Origin: JBOCEF01 sp047610385
Lineage (GTDB): Bacteria > Pseudomonadota > Alphaproteobacteria > Rhodobacterales > Rhodobacteraceae
DNA length: 64,000 bases
NCBI GenBank assembly: GCA_047610385.1
Contig: JBLGAC010000005.1
Coordinates: forward strand, 1 to 64,000
Direction: 5' to 3'
In this document: positions 17,183 to 26,112 of the stretch, one piece after another
Layout: each line of letters opens with the position of its first letter
Numbering within the stretch: the first letter of the stretch is position 1
Program-made: the position numbers and the translations under genes
The notes under the pieces: model-generated
Seen by the model: only the letters and a program-made list of their open reading frames with translations
What the model was told of the DNA's origin: nothing
Databases searched by the model: none

Positions 17183-17755
17183 TTAGGGCGCGCGGAACAC
17201 ACGCTGTTCCTCAGCGGTTGCGAGATCGGCCCAGGTTTCTTCGAACACCACGCCATCATCGTCGTAGCGCACGGTGCCGAGGCGTCTGGCCTCATAGGCC
17301 CCACCATCGAGGCGCAGCACCGAATAGGTCCAGCCCTCGTCGGTCAGTTCGCTGAAGCGCTGCTCGGTGTGGTCGCCCTCAGCGTCGGTCAGCTTGTAGC
17401 GGCACAGCAGTTCAACCTTTTCGCAATTGTGCGGCTCATAGGTTTCGACCGCTGCGCCATCCGCGTCCAGATAGGCGGTCAGCCTGCCTTCGGCATCGTG
17501 GACCATCATCGCAGCGGGGGCGCCCGCGGCGTCATCCCCGGCCACAATCGCCCAGACTGAGCGGTCGGCGGTCATTTCATCCAGCCGCAAGACGATCGCG
17601 CCGCCACTGTCGAAATTGAAGTGATAGGCGGCACCGGCCGACAGGGCCGTATAGGCGTCCTCAGCCGCGACAGGCGCGGCCACGAGGGCCAGCCACAGAA
17701 CCGCCAATGGGCGGCGCAGGGCGCGCAGTGCGGGGCGCAGTGCGGGGTGCGTCAT
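17183..17755 (-). CDS. hypothetical secreted protein
   Basis: The 190-residue protein has an N-terminal signal peptide (hydrophobic LAVLWLALVAAPVAAE, cleavage about residue 31) and a mature part rich in acidic residues with two cysteines (HNCEKVELLCRYKL). No family recognised. The strand-turn-strand pattern (GGAIVLRLDEMTADRSVWAI, GRLTAYLDADGAAVETY) suggests a small beta-rich periplasmic domain. It is flanked on both sides by apparent gene debris. Confidence 0.65.
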   Translation of the reverse strand: MTHPALRPALRALRRPLAVLWLALVAAPVAAEDAYTALSAGAAYHFNFDSGGAIVLRLDEMTADRSVWAIVAGDDAAGAPAAMMVHDAEGRLTAYLDADGAAVETYEPHNCEKVELLCRYKLTDAEGDHTEQRFSELTDEGWTYSVLRLDGGAYEARRLGTVRYDDDGVVFEETWADLATAEEQRVFRAP

Positions 17756-18230
17756 GGCTCGTGCCCTCCCGGATCGGGCCGCTTGGTGGCGCGGCGTTGT
17801 TGCGACCGTAGCGCAGGCAGGCGCGTCGGGGAAGGGGGCCGCTCAGGCCCCGCGCCAATGCGCCGCCCAGCGGTGCAACCGCGGGCAGCAGCATCGCCAT
17901 CAGCCCTGCGCTGGCTGGCACCAACGCTGCACGGTCCCGACCAAGGCCACGGCACCCATATTCGCCACCCCGTTCAGCCCCTGCGCAGTGAGCGCGAAGG
18001 GCAACGCACCAAACGGCGCGGCGCGGCGCGCGGCGTGGCGCGTTGGTGAAGGGCTCGCCGGATCTGGCGTTCACGCCCACGATCAGATCGATCTGCATGG
18101 CGGCGGTGGGCAGCGCAAACGCGCCAAGACTGCGGCGGACGGTCATATGCGGGCATCGGCCAATGCGGGCACCACCAGTGCGGCAAGACCTCGCCGCGCT
18201 TAGATTTCATCAGCACGATCCCCGCCCTTC
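17756..18230 (-). pseudogene. possible frameshifted membrane-protein remnant
   Basis: No intact gene spans these 475 bases. On the minus strand, hydrophobic stretches follow one another in different frames: GLAALVVPALADARI, then LGAFALPTAAMQIDLIVGV, then FGALPFALTAQGLNGVANM continuing GAVALVGT, then ASAGLMAMLLPAVAPLGG. This looks like one membrane protein broken by at least three frameshifts. I cannot name the family, and such patterns can also arise by chance in very GC-rich DNA. Confidence 0.3.
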
Positions 18231-18335
18231 AGCGGCACCCCGATGCCAATCAACGTCACCGCGCGCCCGAGGGGTGCCGCACAGCGCCGCAGCGACGGTG
18301 CGCAACGGCGCTTCCCAGCCGCCATCCCCAGCGTT

Positions 18336-19577
18336 ATGAACTTGTGCATGAGCTTAGCAGAGATCCCCCAGACCGACGACCGGCGCGCGCGCCGCAACGT
18401 GATGGTCCTCGTGGCAGCCCAAGCGATTCTGGGCGCGCAGATGCCGGTGAATTTTGTGCTGGGGGGGCTGGCGGGGCAGATGCTGACGCCGATCCCCTGC
18501 CTTGCAACCCTGCCGATATCCTTGATCGTGCTGGGATCCATGTTCGCGGCGCCCAACATTTCAGCGCTGATGGGGCGGCTGGGGCGGCGCGCGGGGTTCT
18601 GGATCGGGACCGGCGGCGGCGCAACGGGGGCCCTGCTGTCGGCCGCAGCGATGTATTACCAGTCTTTTGCGATGCTGCTGATCGGATCGCTGTTCACCGG
18701 CATCTACATGAGTGCGCAGGCCTTTTATCGCTTCGCCGCCGCCGATGGCGCGTCCGATAAATTTCGCCCCAAGGCGATTTCATGGGTGATGGCGGGCGGA
18801 CTGGTGTCGGCGATTCTGGGGCCACAGATCGTCAAGCAGACCGCCGATGCCTTCACGGCGATACCCTTTGCCGGGGCGTATCTGTCGGTGGTGGTGCTGA
18901 ACATGATCGGCGCGTTCCTGTTCCTGATGCTCGACAGCGCCCGCCCCCCCAAAGCCGCCCCTGACGCACCGCGCGGGCGCACCATCGGCGAATTGCTGCG
19001 CGCACCACGGGTGCTGGTGGCAATGATCTGCGGGATGGTGTCCTATTCGCTGATGAATTTGGTGATGACCTCCACGCCGCTGGCGGTGGTGGGCTGCGGG
19101 TTTGCAACCAACGACGCCGCAGACATCGTGTCGGTGCATGTGCTGGCGATGTTCCTGCCCAGCTTTTTCACCGGCCACCTGATCAACCGCTTTGGGGTGG
19201 AGAAAATCATCGCCATCGGCTTGGTGATTCTTGCCTGCGCAGGCGTCGTGGCCCTGATGGGCGTGAAGCTTGAGAATTTTTATGTCGCGCTGTTCCTGCT
19301 CGGGATCGGTTGGAATTTTGGCTATATCGGCGGCACCGCGATGCTGGCGACGGCCCATGCGCCACATGAGCGGTCCCGCGTGCAGGGCATGAATGATTTC
19401 GCGGTGTTCGGCCTGGTGACGGTGGCGTCGCTCAGCTCTGGCGGGCTGATGAACTGTGTGGGGGGCGATCCGCAGACCGGCTGGGCGGCGGTGAACCTTG
19501 CGATGATCCCGTTCCTGGCGCTGGCCGGTGGCGCGCTGATCTGGTTCGCGGTGCGCAAGCCTGAAGCGACGGCCTGA
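18336..19577 (+). CDS. MFS transporter
   Basis: The protein is about 413 residues with twelve hydrophobic segments. MFS features are the loop after TM2 (SALMGRLGRRAGFW), a central cytoplasmic loop (SARPPKAAPDAPRGRTIGEL) and the second-half repeat TGHLINRFGVEKIIAIG. HERSRVQGMNDFAVFG in the 10-11 region resembles YbjJ/uncharacterised drug or sugar exporter-like members; substrate unknown. Candidate starts are 18336 (MNLCMSL) and 18348 (MSLAEIPQ), neither with a clear ribosome binding site. A bidirectional terminator separates it from the convergent bamE. Confidence 0.85.
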   Translation: MNLCMSLAEIPQTDDRRARRNVMVLVAAQAILGAQMPVNFVLGGLAGQMLTPIPCLATLPISLIVLGSMFAAPNISALMGRLGRRAGFWIGTGGGATGALLSAAAMYYQSFAMLLIGSLFTGIYMSAQAFYRFAAADGASDKFRPKAISWVMAGGLVSAILGPQIVKQTADAFTAIPFAGAYLSVVVLNMIGAFLFLMLDSARPPKAAPDAPRGRTIGELLRAPRVLVAMICGMVSYSLMNLVMTSTPLAVVGCGFATNDAADIVSVHVLAMFLPSFFTGHLINRFGVEKIIAIGLVILACAGVVALMGVKLENFYVALFLLGIGWNFGYIGGTAMLATAHAPHERSRVQGMNDFAVFGLVTVASLSSGGLMNCVGGDPQTGWAAVNLAMIPFLALAGGALIWFAVRKPEATA

Positions 19578-19590
19578 GGCACCCCCAGCA

Positions 19591-19629
19591 ACGAAACAGG
19601 CCCGGACGCAATGTCCGGGCCTGTTTCGT
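19591..19629. terminator. bidirectional terminator between MFS gene and bamE
   Basis: Perfect 17-bp arms (19591-19607 and 19613-19629) around loop GCAAT; the arms end in ACGAAAC/GTTTCGT, so each strand has a short T-rich end. It serves both convergent genes. Confidence 0.85.
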
Positions 19630-19650
19630 TTCAGACGGTCGCGCCGCCAG

Positions 19651-20121
19651 TCACTGACCGAAAAGCCCACCACCGCCACCGGCACCGGCGCTGACATTGC
19701 CCAGATTGCCGAACACCTGCTGCACGATGGTCATCTCACGCCCGTAGGTCGGCGTGGTGCGGGTGGCCAGATCGATCACCTGACCGTCCTCCAGCCCATA
19801 ACGCTCCACGCCTGACACCAAGCCGTCGGCGCCAAAACGGATCGCGATCACCCGGCGTTCAACCGCCTTGGGGGCTTGCCAGGCGTTGGTCTCAAAGACC
19901 GACGCGACGTAGTACCACGCGTCCGCGCGGACCACGCCCGCCGTCGAAGGCCGGCCGATCTTGCGCACAACCGTCTCCGCGCTGTCCACGCCCGGCTCCA
20001 CCGCCGCAAGCCGGTCTTCGGGTGGGGCGTAGCCGTGGGTGGTGACGATCGGCGCGCAGGCCGCTGTCAGCAGCGCCAGCGCCGCCGTGGTCCCGCGCAA
20101 TGTCCAGCCGCGTCCGAGCAT
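19651..20121 (-). CDS. bamE: outer membrane assembly factor BamE (SmpA/OmlA lipoprotein)
   Basis: The 156-residue protein has a lipobox (ALLTAAC, cysteine about 22), the BamE fold segment VEPGVDSAETVVRKIGRPST and the strand AWYYVASVFE. In Rhodobacteraceae bamE lies immediately next to yceD and the rpmF-plsX block, as here, on the opposite strand. It is part of the BAM complex that inserts beta-barrel proteins. The glycine-rich tail GAGGGGGLFGQ is typical of the group. The start at 20121 is the ATG directly preceding the signal sequence. Confidence 0.88.
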   Translation of the reverse strand: MLGRGWTLRGTTAALALLTAACAPIVTTHGYAPPEDRLAAVEPGVDSAETVVRKIGRPSTAGVVRADAWYYVASVFETNAWQAPKAVERRVIAIRFGADGLVSGVERYGLEDGQVIDLATRTTPTYGREMTIVQQVFGNLGNVSAGAGGGGGLFGQ

Positions 20122-20274
20122 GGGAACCCCCCGTTTGGTGAAAGCCGCCCGTCGCCGGGATAGACCCTGCGACAGCGCTTCACCTACCGCGCGCAATGTG
20201 TAAATTCAAGCGCGACGGGCCCACCCGACGCGCCACCTTCCGGGACCCGCATTCGACGTCAGGAGAGCTCAGCC

Positions 20275-20856
20275 ATGCCCGATCCGATTCCCCTGCATGC
20301 GCCGCGGCCGGAGTTTTCGCGCCCTCTCAAGGTGTCCGGGCTGCCTGAACGCGGCCTGACCTTTCGTGAAACCGCCACTGCGGACGAACGTGCGGCGCTG
20401 GCAAAGCGCTACGGGGCGCTTGGCGTCAAGCGCATCGCGGTTGAGGGCAAGCTGCGCCGCGAGGGGCTTGGCTGGCTGCTGAAGGCCCGTGTGACGGCGC
20501 GGGTGACGCATACCTGCGTCGCCACGCTTGATCCGCTGGACCAGTTCATCGACGAACCGATCGAACGCATGTATGTCCCCGGCGCACCGCAGCTCGACGA
20601 GCTTTTGGACCTCGACATCGACGCAGACGACCCGCCAGAGCCGCTGGGCCGCGAAATCGACCTCGGCGAGGTGGCGGCGGAAACTGCGGCGCTGGCGCTC
20701 GATCCCTATCCGCGTTCGGACAAGGCCGCCCCTGTTGAGACCGCCGCCGCCCCCGAAGGCACCGCGCCGCTGACCGACGAGGACGTGCGCCCCAAGCCCT
20801 TCGCCGGCCTCGCCGCGCTGAAGGAAAAGCTGGAAAAAGACGGTGGTGAGAGCTGA
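20275..20856 (+). CDS. yceD: YceD family protein (DUF177)
   Basis: The 193-residue protein fits DUF177/YceD: VEGKLRREGLGWLLKARVTA, then RVTHTCVATLDPLDQFIDEP with the single conserved cysteine, and an acidic segment LDIDADDPPEPLGREIDLGE. YceD homologues sit upstream of rpmF and plsX in most bacteria and act in 23S rRNA metabolism. The start has AGGAGAGC 7 bases upstream. A long 316-bp leader separates it from rpmF. Confidence 0.9.
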   Translation: MPDPIPLHAPRPEFSRPLKVSGLPERGLTFRETATADERAALAKRYGALGVKRIAVEGKLRREGLGWLLKARVTARVTHTCVATLDPLDQFIDEPIERMYVPGAPQLDELLDLDIDADDPPEPLGREIDLGEVAAETAALALDPYPRSDKAAPVETAAAPEGTAPLTDEDVRPKPFAGLAALKEKLEKDGGES

Positions 20857-21172
20857 CCCGAAACCCCGTGCAGCGGGGTGGGCAAGAATCCCCTTGCCCT
20901 CGCGGGGTCTTCCAGTATGTTCCGCACCTCGCTGCTAGGGGAGTCGTTGACGCCCGGCCGGGGCCCTTTCGGGGGCCAAAGTCGGACGGAGAAGGCTGCT
21001 GGCGGCGAAGGGCGATTCTTGCGAACCGGCCGGATGCGCGTTGGACCCTTCGGGGCGAAGCGCAGCGTCGGGGCGGGTTTAAGAGCGCCCGGAACCGAGA
21101 CATAAGGGCCGCGATCGCGGCATCAGGACATCACGAGCCCCCGTTCGGGGCGCGAGAGAAAAGGTCGAGATC
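20857..21172 (+). other. 316-bp GC-rich, hairpin-rich spacer before rpmF
   Basis: No gene is visible here. The stretch contains several potential hairpins: ACCCCG/CGGGGT near 20862-20879, GGCAAG/CTTGCC near 20880-20898, and GGCCC/GGGCC-type stems near 20955-20980. TTAAGA and CATAAG about 16 bases apart (21080-21110) could form an rpmF promoter. The length is unusual for genes otherwise grouped, so an rpmF-specific promoter with a structured leader, perhaps autoregulatory, is possible. Confidence 0.35.
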
Positions 21173-21373
21173 ATGGCGGTCCCCAAACATAAGGTCAGCC
21201 CGTCCAAACGCAACATGCGACGTTCGCATGATGCGCTGGTCCCGGGCGCCTTCAATGAGTGCCCGAATTGCGGCGAGCTGCGCCGCCCCCACCACGTGTG
21301 TGGGGCCTGCGGTCACTACTCCGGCCGCGAGGTCGTCGCGGTGGTCGCGGAAGTGGACGTCGACGAGGACTGA
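21173..21373 (+). CDS. rpmF: 50S ribosomal protein L32
   Basis: The 66-residue protein starts [20 protein letters not shown], the exact L32 signature, and has the zinc-ribbon cysteines in [18 protein letters not shown]. It precedes plsX as in most bacteria. Confidence 0.97.
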   Translation: MAVPKHKVSPSKRNMRRSHDALVPGAFNECPNCGELRRPHHVCGACGHYSGREVVAVVAEVDVDED

Positions 21374-21474
21374 GCAGGTCTCCTCGGCCCGGAATGACCG
21401 GCGGCGCGCTTCGGCGTCCGTCGCGGCATGCCGCAGCCATCCCCCGAGGATAGGCGACGGACGAGGGAAAGTTC

Positions 21475-22626
21475 ATGTCCAAGTCCATGTCAGCATCTGA
21501 CAATATTGCCGGAAGCGGCGGCGGAAACGTCGCCGCCAACGTTATTTCCGTTGATGCCATGAGCGGTGACAAAGGTCCCGTTCCTGTCATCGGCGGCATG
21601 GCGAAATCCGCCGGCAAGAATCCCGATCTGCGGTTCATCGTCCATGGCGACGCCGCTGAACTCACTCGCTTGCTGCGCAAGCGCGCCATTTTGCGTGACC
21701 GGGTGGAAATCCGGCATGTGGACGGTGTGGTGCCGATGGACGCCAAGCCGTCAAAAGTGGTGCGCCAGGCACGCGGCACGTCAATGCTGTCCGCCGTGGA
21801 AGCGGTGGCCAAGGGCGAAGCGTCCACCGTCGTCAGTTGCGGCAACACCGGCGCGCTGATGGCGCTGTCGATGCTGAAGCTGCGCAAGGCGCCCGGGGTG
21901 GATCGCCCGGCGATCGCCGTGTTCTGGCCGTCGCGCAATCCCACCGGCTACAACATCGTGCTCGATGTCGGGGCGGATGTGCGCGCAGATGCAATCAACA
22001 TGCTGCAATACGCGGTGATGGGGGCTGAATACGCCCGCGTCGGCCAGGGTCTGGCGCGTCCGCGGGTTGGCATCCTTAATGTCGGGGCTGAGGAACATAA
22101 GGGCGGCGCCGACATGCGCCGCGCCTATGAGATGATCGAGGCCGAGGCCGCGCGCGAAGGGTCGGTGCTGTCCTTTGTCGGCTTTGTCGAAGGCGGCGAC
22201 ATCTTGTCAGACCGCGTGGACGTGATCGTCACCGACGGGTTCACCGGGAACATCGCGCTGAAAACCGCTGAGGGCACGGCGTCGTTCATCTCCGAATCAC
22301 TGCGCGCCGCATTCAGCCATTCGATCATCTCGCGGATGGTCGGGCTGCTGGCGCTGCGGTCGCTGGAACGGTTGCGCAAAAAAATTGACCCGCGGCGCGT
22401 GAACGGTGGCGTGTTTCTGGGATTGAACGGCGCGGTGGTCAAAAGCCATGGCGGCGCCGACGCCACCGGGGTTGCGGCCGCGATCAAGCTGGCCGCGACC
22501 ATGGGCCGGACGTCTTTTCCGCAGCGCGTGGCGGAACAGGTTGCCAAACTGACGCTGGCACAAGAAACTGCTGGTCCCGGCGCCCAAGATTACGGCCCCA
22601 ACGCATCCGGAAAGACCAACGAATGA
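21475..22626 (+). CDS. plsX: phosphate acyltransferase PlsX
   Basis: The 383-residue protein makes acyl-phosphate from acyl-ACP for phospholipid synthesis. Signatures: VISVDAMSGDKGPVPVI near the N-terminus, VSCGNTGALMALSM, RPAIAVFWPS, LNVGAEEHKGG, VIVTDGFTGNIALKTAEG and GGVFLGLNGAVVKSHG. The N-terminal 20 residues before VISVDAMSG (Gly/Ser/Asn-rich) are longer than usual; a later start is possible, though the ATG at 21475 has GAGGGAAAG upstream. The stop overlaps the fabH start by 4 bases. Confidence 0.96.
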   Translation: MSKSMSASDNIAGSGGGNVAANVISVDAMSGDKGPVPVIGGMAKSAGKNPDLRFIVHGDAAELTRLLRKRAILRDRVEIRHVDGVVPMDAKPSKVVRQARGTSMLSAVEAVAKGEASTVVSCGNTGALMALSMLKLRKAPGVDRPAIAVFWPSRNPTGYNIVLDVGADVRADAINMLQYAVMGAEYARVGQGLARPRVGILNVGAEEHKGGADMRRAYEMIEAEAAREGSVLSFVGFVEGGDILSDRVDVIVTDGFTGNIALKTAEGTASFISESLRAAFSHSIISRMVGLLALRSLERLRKKIDPRRVNGGVFLGLNGAVVKSHGGADATGVAAAIKLAATMGRTSFPQRVAEQVAKLTLAQETAGPGAQDYGPNASGKTNE

Positions 22627-23600
22627 CCGTTATGCGTGCCGTGCCCGTGTCGTGCGGCCACTATCTGCCCGAACGTGTTGTCGAGAATGCGGAGTTCGCC
22701 GAGTCGCTCGACACATCGGACGAATGGATCCGCTCGCGCTCCGGCATCGAACGCAGGCACTTTGCGGCGCCTGGGCAAAAGACATCCGACCTTGCTGTGG
22801 CAGCGGCGCGCGACGCGCTGGCCAAGGCGGGGATGGTGGCGAACGATCTTGACGCCATCATCTTGGCGACGGCCACGCCGGATCAGACCTTTCCGTCCAC
22901 CGCCAGCCGGGTGCAGTTTGAACTTGGGATGACCCGCGGCTTTGCCTTCGACGTGGCGGCGGTGTGCGCTGGGTTCATCTATGCGCTCGCCACCGCCAAT
23001 TCGATGATCGTGTCGGGCCAGGCGAAAACCGTCATGGTGATCGGGGCGGAGACGTTTTCACGCATCATGGACTGGACCGACCGCAGCACCTGCGTGCTGT
23101 TCGGCGACGGTGCCGGCGCGCTGATATTGCGGGCAGACCCCAACGACGGCAGCACGAACAATCATGGCGTGATGTCGGTGAAGCTGCATTCGGATGGCGC
23201 GCACAATCAGATTTTGTATGTCGATGGCGGCCCCTCAACCACCCAAACCGCAGGCGTGTTGCGGATGGAGGGGCGCGAGGTCTTCAAGCACGCGGTCAGC
23301 AAGCTGGCCGAAGTCGCGCATGAGGCGTTGGATGCCTGCGGTGCGACCGCGGACGACGTGACCTGGATGATTCCCCACCAAGCCAACAGCCGAATCATCG
23401 AATCAACCGCCCGAAAGACCGGCCTGCCCATGGAAAAGGTCGTGATGACCGTGCAGGACCATGGCAACACGTCGGCGGCCTCTATCCCGCTGGCGCTGTC
23501 GGAATGGCATTCGCGCGGGCTGATCAAACGGGGCGATCTGCTGCTGATGGAAGCCATCGGTGGCGGGCTGGCATGGGGCGCGGCGGTGATGCGCTGGTGA
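22623..23600 (+). CDS. fabH: 3-oxoacyl-ACP synthase III (FabH)
   Basis: The 325-residue enzyme starts fatty acid synthesis by condensing acetyl-CoA with malonyl-ACP. The catalytic triad is visible: Cys in VAAVCAGFIYAL, His in MIPHQANSRII and Asn in DHGNTSAASIP. The N-terminal TSDEWIRSRSGIERRH and the C-terminal GGGLAWGAAVMRW are standard. ATGA overlap with plsX means translational coupling. Confidence 0.97.
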   Translation: MTVMRAVPVSCGHYLPERVVENAEFAESLDTSDEWIRSRSGIERRHFAAPGQKTSDLAVAAARDALAKAGMVANDLDAIILATATPDQTFPSTASRVQFELGMTRGFAFDVAAVCAGFIYALATANSMIVSGQAKTVMVIGAETFSRIMDWTDRSTCVLFGDGAGALILRADPNDGSTNNHGVMSVKLHSDGAHNQILYVDGGPSTTQTAGVLRMEGREVFKHAVSKLAEVAHEALDACGATADDVTWMIPHQANSRIIESTARKTGLPMEKVVMTVQDHGNTSAASIPLALSEWHSRGLIKRGDLLLMEAIGGGLAWGAAVMRW

Positions 23601-23685
23601 TCCACCACCCCCAACGCAGCGCCGCGCGTGCGGTGGCGCAAATGCTTGTTTGGGTGAGTTTGAAGCGTCCGGCAAGCCGTTGACA

Positions 23686-23715
23686 TTGACTCACAATCAG
23701 ATCGCCGCCTAGGCT
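23686..23715 (+). promoter_or_regulatory. candidate sigma-70 promoter of ihfA
   Basis: TTGACT (23686-23691) and TAGGCT (23710-23715) are 18 bases apart, upstream of ihfA; an overlapping TTGACA begins at 23680. This would give ihfA its own transcript apart from plsX-fabH. Confidence 0.45.
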
Positions 23716-23779
23716 AAGGTCAAGGCGATTGGCGCGGCATTTTGCGTGCGCCATCCCCATGTGGCTGCAGGAGGGTGAA

Positions 23780-24085
23780 TTGTCGGGAAAGACTTATACG
23801 CGCCTCGACCTCACTGAGGCGGTGTATCGAGAGGTCGGGCTGTCCCGGAACGAATCCGCTGAACTGGTCGAGAGCATTCTCTCCCATGTCTCGGACGCTC
23901 TCGTGGCTGGCGAATCGGTGAAAATCTCGTCGTTCGGCACCTTTGCCTTGCGCGAAAAGGGGGCCCGCATGGGCCGCAACCCCAAGACCGGAGAGGAAGT
24001 TCCGATTGAGCCGCGCCGCGTGCTTGTGTTCCGGCCCAGTCATATCTTGAAAGACCGGATCAACGACGGCCTCGGCGGCGGCTGA
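23780..24085 (+). CDS. ihfA: integration host factor subunit alpha
   Basis: The 101-residue protein shows the IHF/HU fold: [20 protein letters not shown], then [20 protein letters not shown] with the DNA-intercalating arm ([15 protein letters not shown]) and [14 protein letters not shown]. It bends DNA at specific sites in replication, recombination and transcription. The start is TTG at 23780 ([10 protein letters not shown]), supported by GGAGGG 6-7 bases upstream and by family length; the frame is open 17 codons further up, but that sequence is not IHF-like. A MerR-family gene follows closely, a conserved pairing in this family. Confidence 0.95.
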   Translation: MSGKTYTRLDLTEAVYREVGLSRNESAELVESILSHVSDALVAGESVKISSFGTFALREKGARMGRNPKTGEEVPIEPRRVLVFRPSHILKDRINDGLGGG

Positions 24086-24194
24086 TGCGCGCGTGATGAA
24101 CGGAATGCCGGGGGGCGTTCCCGAGGGGGCATGCGATGCAGACGGGCCGCGGGCGATGCGCGGCCAGGTGCCGCAAATGGATCGGAGCCTGGCC

Positions 24195-24653
24195 ATGACC
24201 AAATCGCCTCAGGCGTTCCGGACCATCTCTGAGGTCGCCACGCATCTTGACGTGCCGGCCCATGTCCTGCGATTCTGGGAGACGAAATTCACCCAGGTCA
24301 AACCAGTCAAACGTGGCGGGGGCCGGCGGTATTACCGGCCCGAAGACGTGTCTTTGCTGGAGGGGATCCGTGATCTTCTTTACGCCGAGGGCATGACCAT
24401 CAAGGGCGTGCAGAAGATTTTGCGCGAACGTGGTGCGCGCGCCGTCGCGGACCACATCGGAGCCGTGGCCCCTGCCGCCATGCCCAAAGCGGTGGCCCCC
24501 GCCGCCGTGGTGCCCCCCGAGGCTGCGCGCGATGCGGTGCGGGCGGCGATATCCAAGCTTGAAGCATTGCTTGACCGGCTGCGGAGCGACCCCTCCGCCA
24601 CCCCGGTCAAGCAGACGCATGGGCGCGTTGCAGGCATCATCGGGCGGCCCTGA
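24195..24653 (+). CDS. MerR family transcriptional regulator
   Basis: The 152-residue protein has a winged helix-turn-helix at its N-terminus ([40 protein letters not shown]), a dimerisation helix and an Ala/Pro-rich linker before a final helix ([16 protein letters not shown]). It is the conserved MerR protein next to ihfA in alphaproteobacteria, function unknown. Start 24195 has GGAG 8 bases upstream; in-frame codons run back to 24093 without homology. Confidence 0.88.
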   Translation: MTKSPQAFRTISEVATHLDVPAHVLRFWETKFTQVKPVKRGGGRRYYRPEDVSLLEGIRDLLYAEGMTIKGVQKILRERGARAVADHIGAVAPAAMPKAVAPAAVVPPEAARDAVRAAISKLEALLDRLRSDPSATPVKQTHGRVAGIIGRP

Positions 24654-24739
24654 CGGGGCGCGGCGAAAATGTTCTTCGCCGGCGCTGCATCTGAGGGGTT
24701 GCGTCGCCCTGCGCGCCCGGATAATCAGCGTTTCGGAAG

Positions 24740-24816
24740 CGGGCTGTAGCGCAGTTTGGTAGCGCGTCCGTCTGGGGGACGGAAGGTCGTGAGTTCGAAT
24801 CTCGCCAGCCCGACCA
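24740..24816 (+). tRNA. tRNA-Pro (anticodon GGG)
   Basis: A 77-base cloverleaf: acceptor CGGGCTG pairs with CAGCCCG, D-arm GCGC/GCGC, anticodon stem TCCGT/ACGGA with loop CTGGGGG (anticodon GGG, reading CCC and CCU), T-arm GTGAG-TTCGAAT-CTCGC, and encoded terminal ACCA. Confidence 0.97.
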
Positions 24817-24821
24817 ATTGG

Positions 24822-24847
24822 ACGCCAGCCCCTCGGGGCTGGCGTTT
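24822..24847 (+). terminator. terminator downstream of tRNA-Pro
   Basis: ACGCCAGCCCC (24822-24832) and GGGGCTGGCGT (24835-24845) pair around a 2-base centre, followed by TT. It starts 6 bases after the tRNA. Confidence 0.7.
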
Positions 24848-24899
24848 CGCATTTCAGGCCACCCCATAGGTGGCCACCCCTGAGCGGGAGGCCCGCGCC

Positions 24900-26012
24900 A
24901 TGCCCACGGACCAAGATCCGCATCTGCCCGGCGTCGTGCCCTCGCAGCGCCTGCATGAAATGATCGCCCGGCGCGAAATCCACCCTGCCCCCGGCTATGA
25001 CCCGATCCCGGACGCCCTGATCCAGCCCGCCAGCCTGGACCTGCGGCTGGGACGCACCGCCTACCGCGTGCGCGCCAGCTTTCTGGCGGGCGAAGGGTTC
25101 ACTGTGGCCGCGCGTCTGGACCGCTTTGCCATGCACCAGATCGACCTGACCGATGGCGCGGCGCTGGAAAAGGGCTGCGTCTATCTTGTGCCCTTGCAGG
25201 AATCGCTGGCGCTGCGCGCAGACATCTCCGCGGCGGCGAATGCCAAAAGCTCCTCCGGGCGGCTGGATCTGTTCACCCGGCTGATCACCGATCAGGGCGT
25301 GGAATTCGACCGGGTGGAGGCAGGCTATCACGGGCCGCTTTATGCTGAGATTTCCCCGCGCAGCTTTTCCGTGCTGGTGCGCCCGGGCGACCGGCTGAAC
25401 CAGATCCGGTTTCGCCGCGGCGATGGGATGATGGATGACGACGCGCTGCGGGCCCTGCACGCGCGCGAACATCTGGTGGATGTGGCGGCGCGGATTGATC
25501 AAGGGCTGGCCTTTTCCGTTGACCTCAAGCCCAAGGGCGCGGCCCCGGTGGGCTGGCGCGCCCGCCCCCATGCCGGGCTGATCGACCTGAGCCGCATCGC
25601 CAGCTATGACCCCGCGGAGTTCTGGGAGCCGGTGTTTCCGCGCACGGGCGGCGGCATCATCCTCGACCCCGGTGCGTTTTACATTCTGGTGAGCCGCGAG
25701 AGCGTGCACGTCCCCCCCGATTATGCCGCTGAGATGGCGCCCTACCTGGCGATGGCCGGGGAATTTCGGGTGCACTACGCCGGGTTTTTCGACCCCGGCT
25801 TTGGCCATTTCGCCGCTGGGGGTGCCGGGTCAAAAGGCGTGCTGGAGGTCCGGTGCTTCGAGGCGCCCTTTGCGCTGGAGCACGGCCAGCAGGTCGGGCG
25901 GCTGGTGTATGAGCCGATGGCCGAGCGGCCAGACATCCTTTATGGCACGGCGCTCGGGTCCAACTATCAAGGCCAGGGGCTGAAGCTGGCCAAGCAGTTC
26001 AGGGCACCCTGA
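24900..26012 (+). CDS. dcd: 2'-deoxycytidine 5'-triphosphate deaminase, long form
   Basis: The 370-residue protein is the double-domain dCTP deaminase type found in alphaproteobacteria (about twice the length of E. coli Dcd). It has PASLDLRLGRTAYRVRASFL, NAKSSSGRLDLFTRLITDQG, YAEISPRSFSVLVRPGDRLN with the first-half active-site elements, and a second related half ending GSNYQGQGLKLAKQF. It produces dUTP for dTMP synthesis. Start 24900 has GGGAGG about 10 bases upstream. Confidence 0.92.
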   Translation: MPTDQDPHLPGVVPSQRLHEMIARREIHPAPGYDPIPDALIQPASLDLRLGRTAYRVRASFLAGEGFTVAARLDRFAMHQIDLTDGAALEKGCVYLVPLQESLALRADISAAANAKSSSGRLDLFTRLITDQGVEFDRVEAGYHGPLYAEISPRSFSVLVRPGDRLNQIRFRRGDGMMDDDALRALHAREHLVDVAARIDQGLAFSVDLKPKGAAPVGWRARPHAGLIDLSRIASYDPAEFWEPVFPRTGGGIILDPGAFYILVSRESVHVPPDYAAEMAPYLAMAGEFRVHYAGFFDPGFGHFAAGGAGSKGVLEVRCFEAPFALEHGQQVGRLVYEPMAERPDILYGTALGSNYQGQGLKLAKQFRAP

Positions 26013-26112
26013 ACAACGGGCGCAGCGCAGTGTTCAACGCGGCCGCATGTCTTGAAAATTGGATTTTTTACGATAATTAAACACTTGTAAATTCTCATTT
26101 TTGATACATGCA

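Noticed and set aside
20925..20940. ATGTTCCGCAC near 20930 and TGCGGAACGCT near 46308 as further copies of the 19-mer
   Set aside because: Only one half-site matches in each; the second lies inside the ligase coding region.
24060..25808. 582-codon minus-strand open frame opposite merR, tRNA-Pro and dcd
   Set aside because: It crosses a tRNA gene and is antisense to well-recognised genes; typical GC-rich shadow frame.
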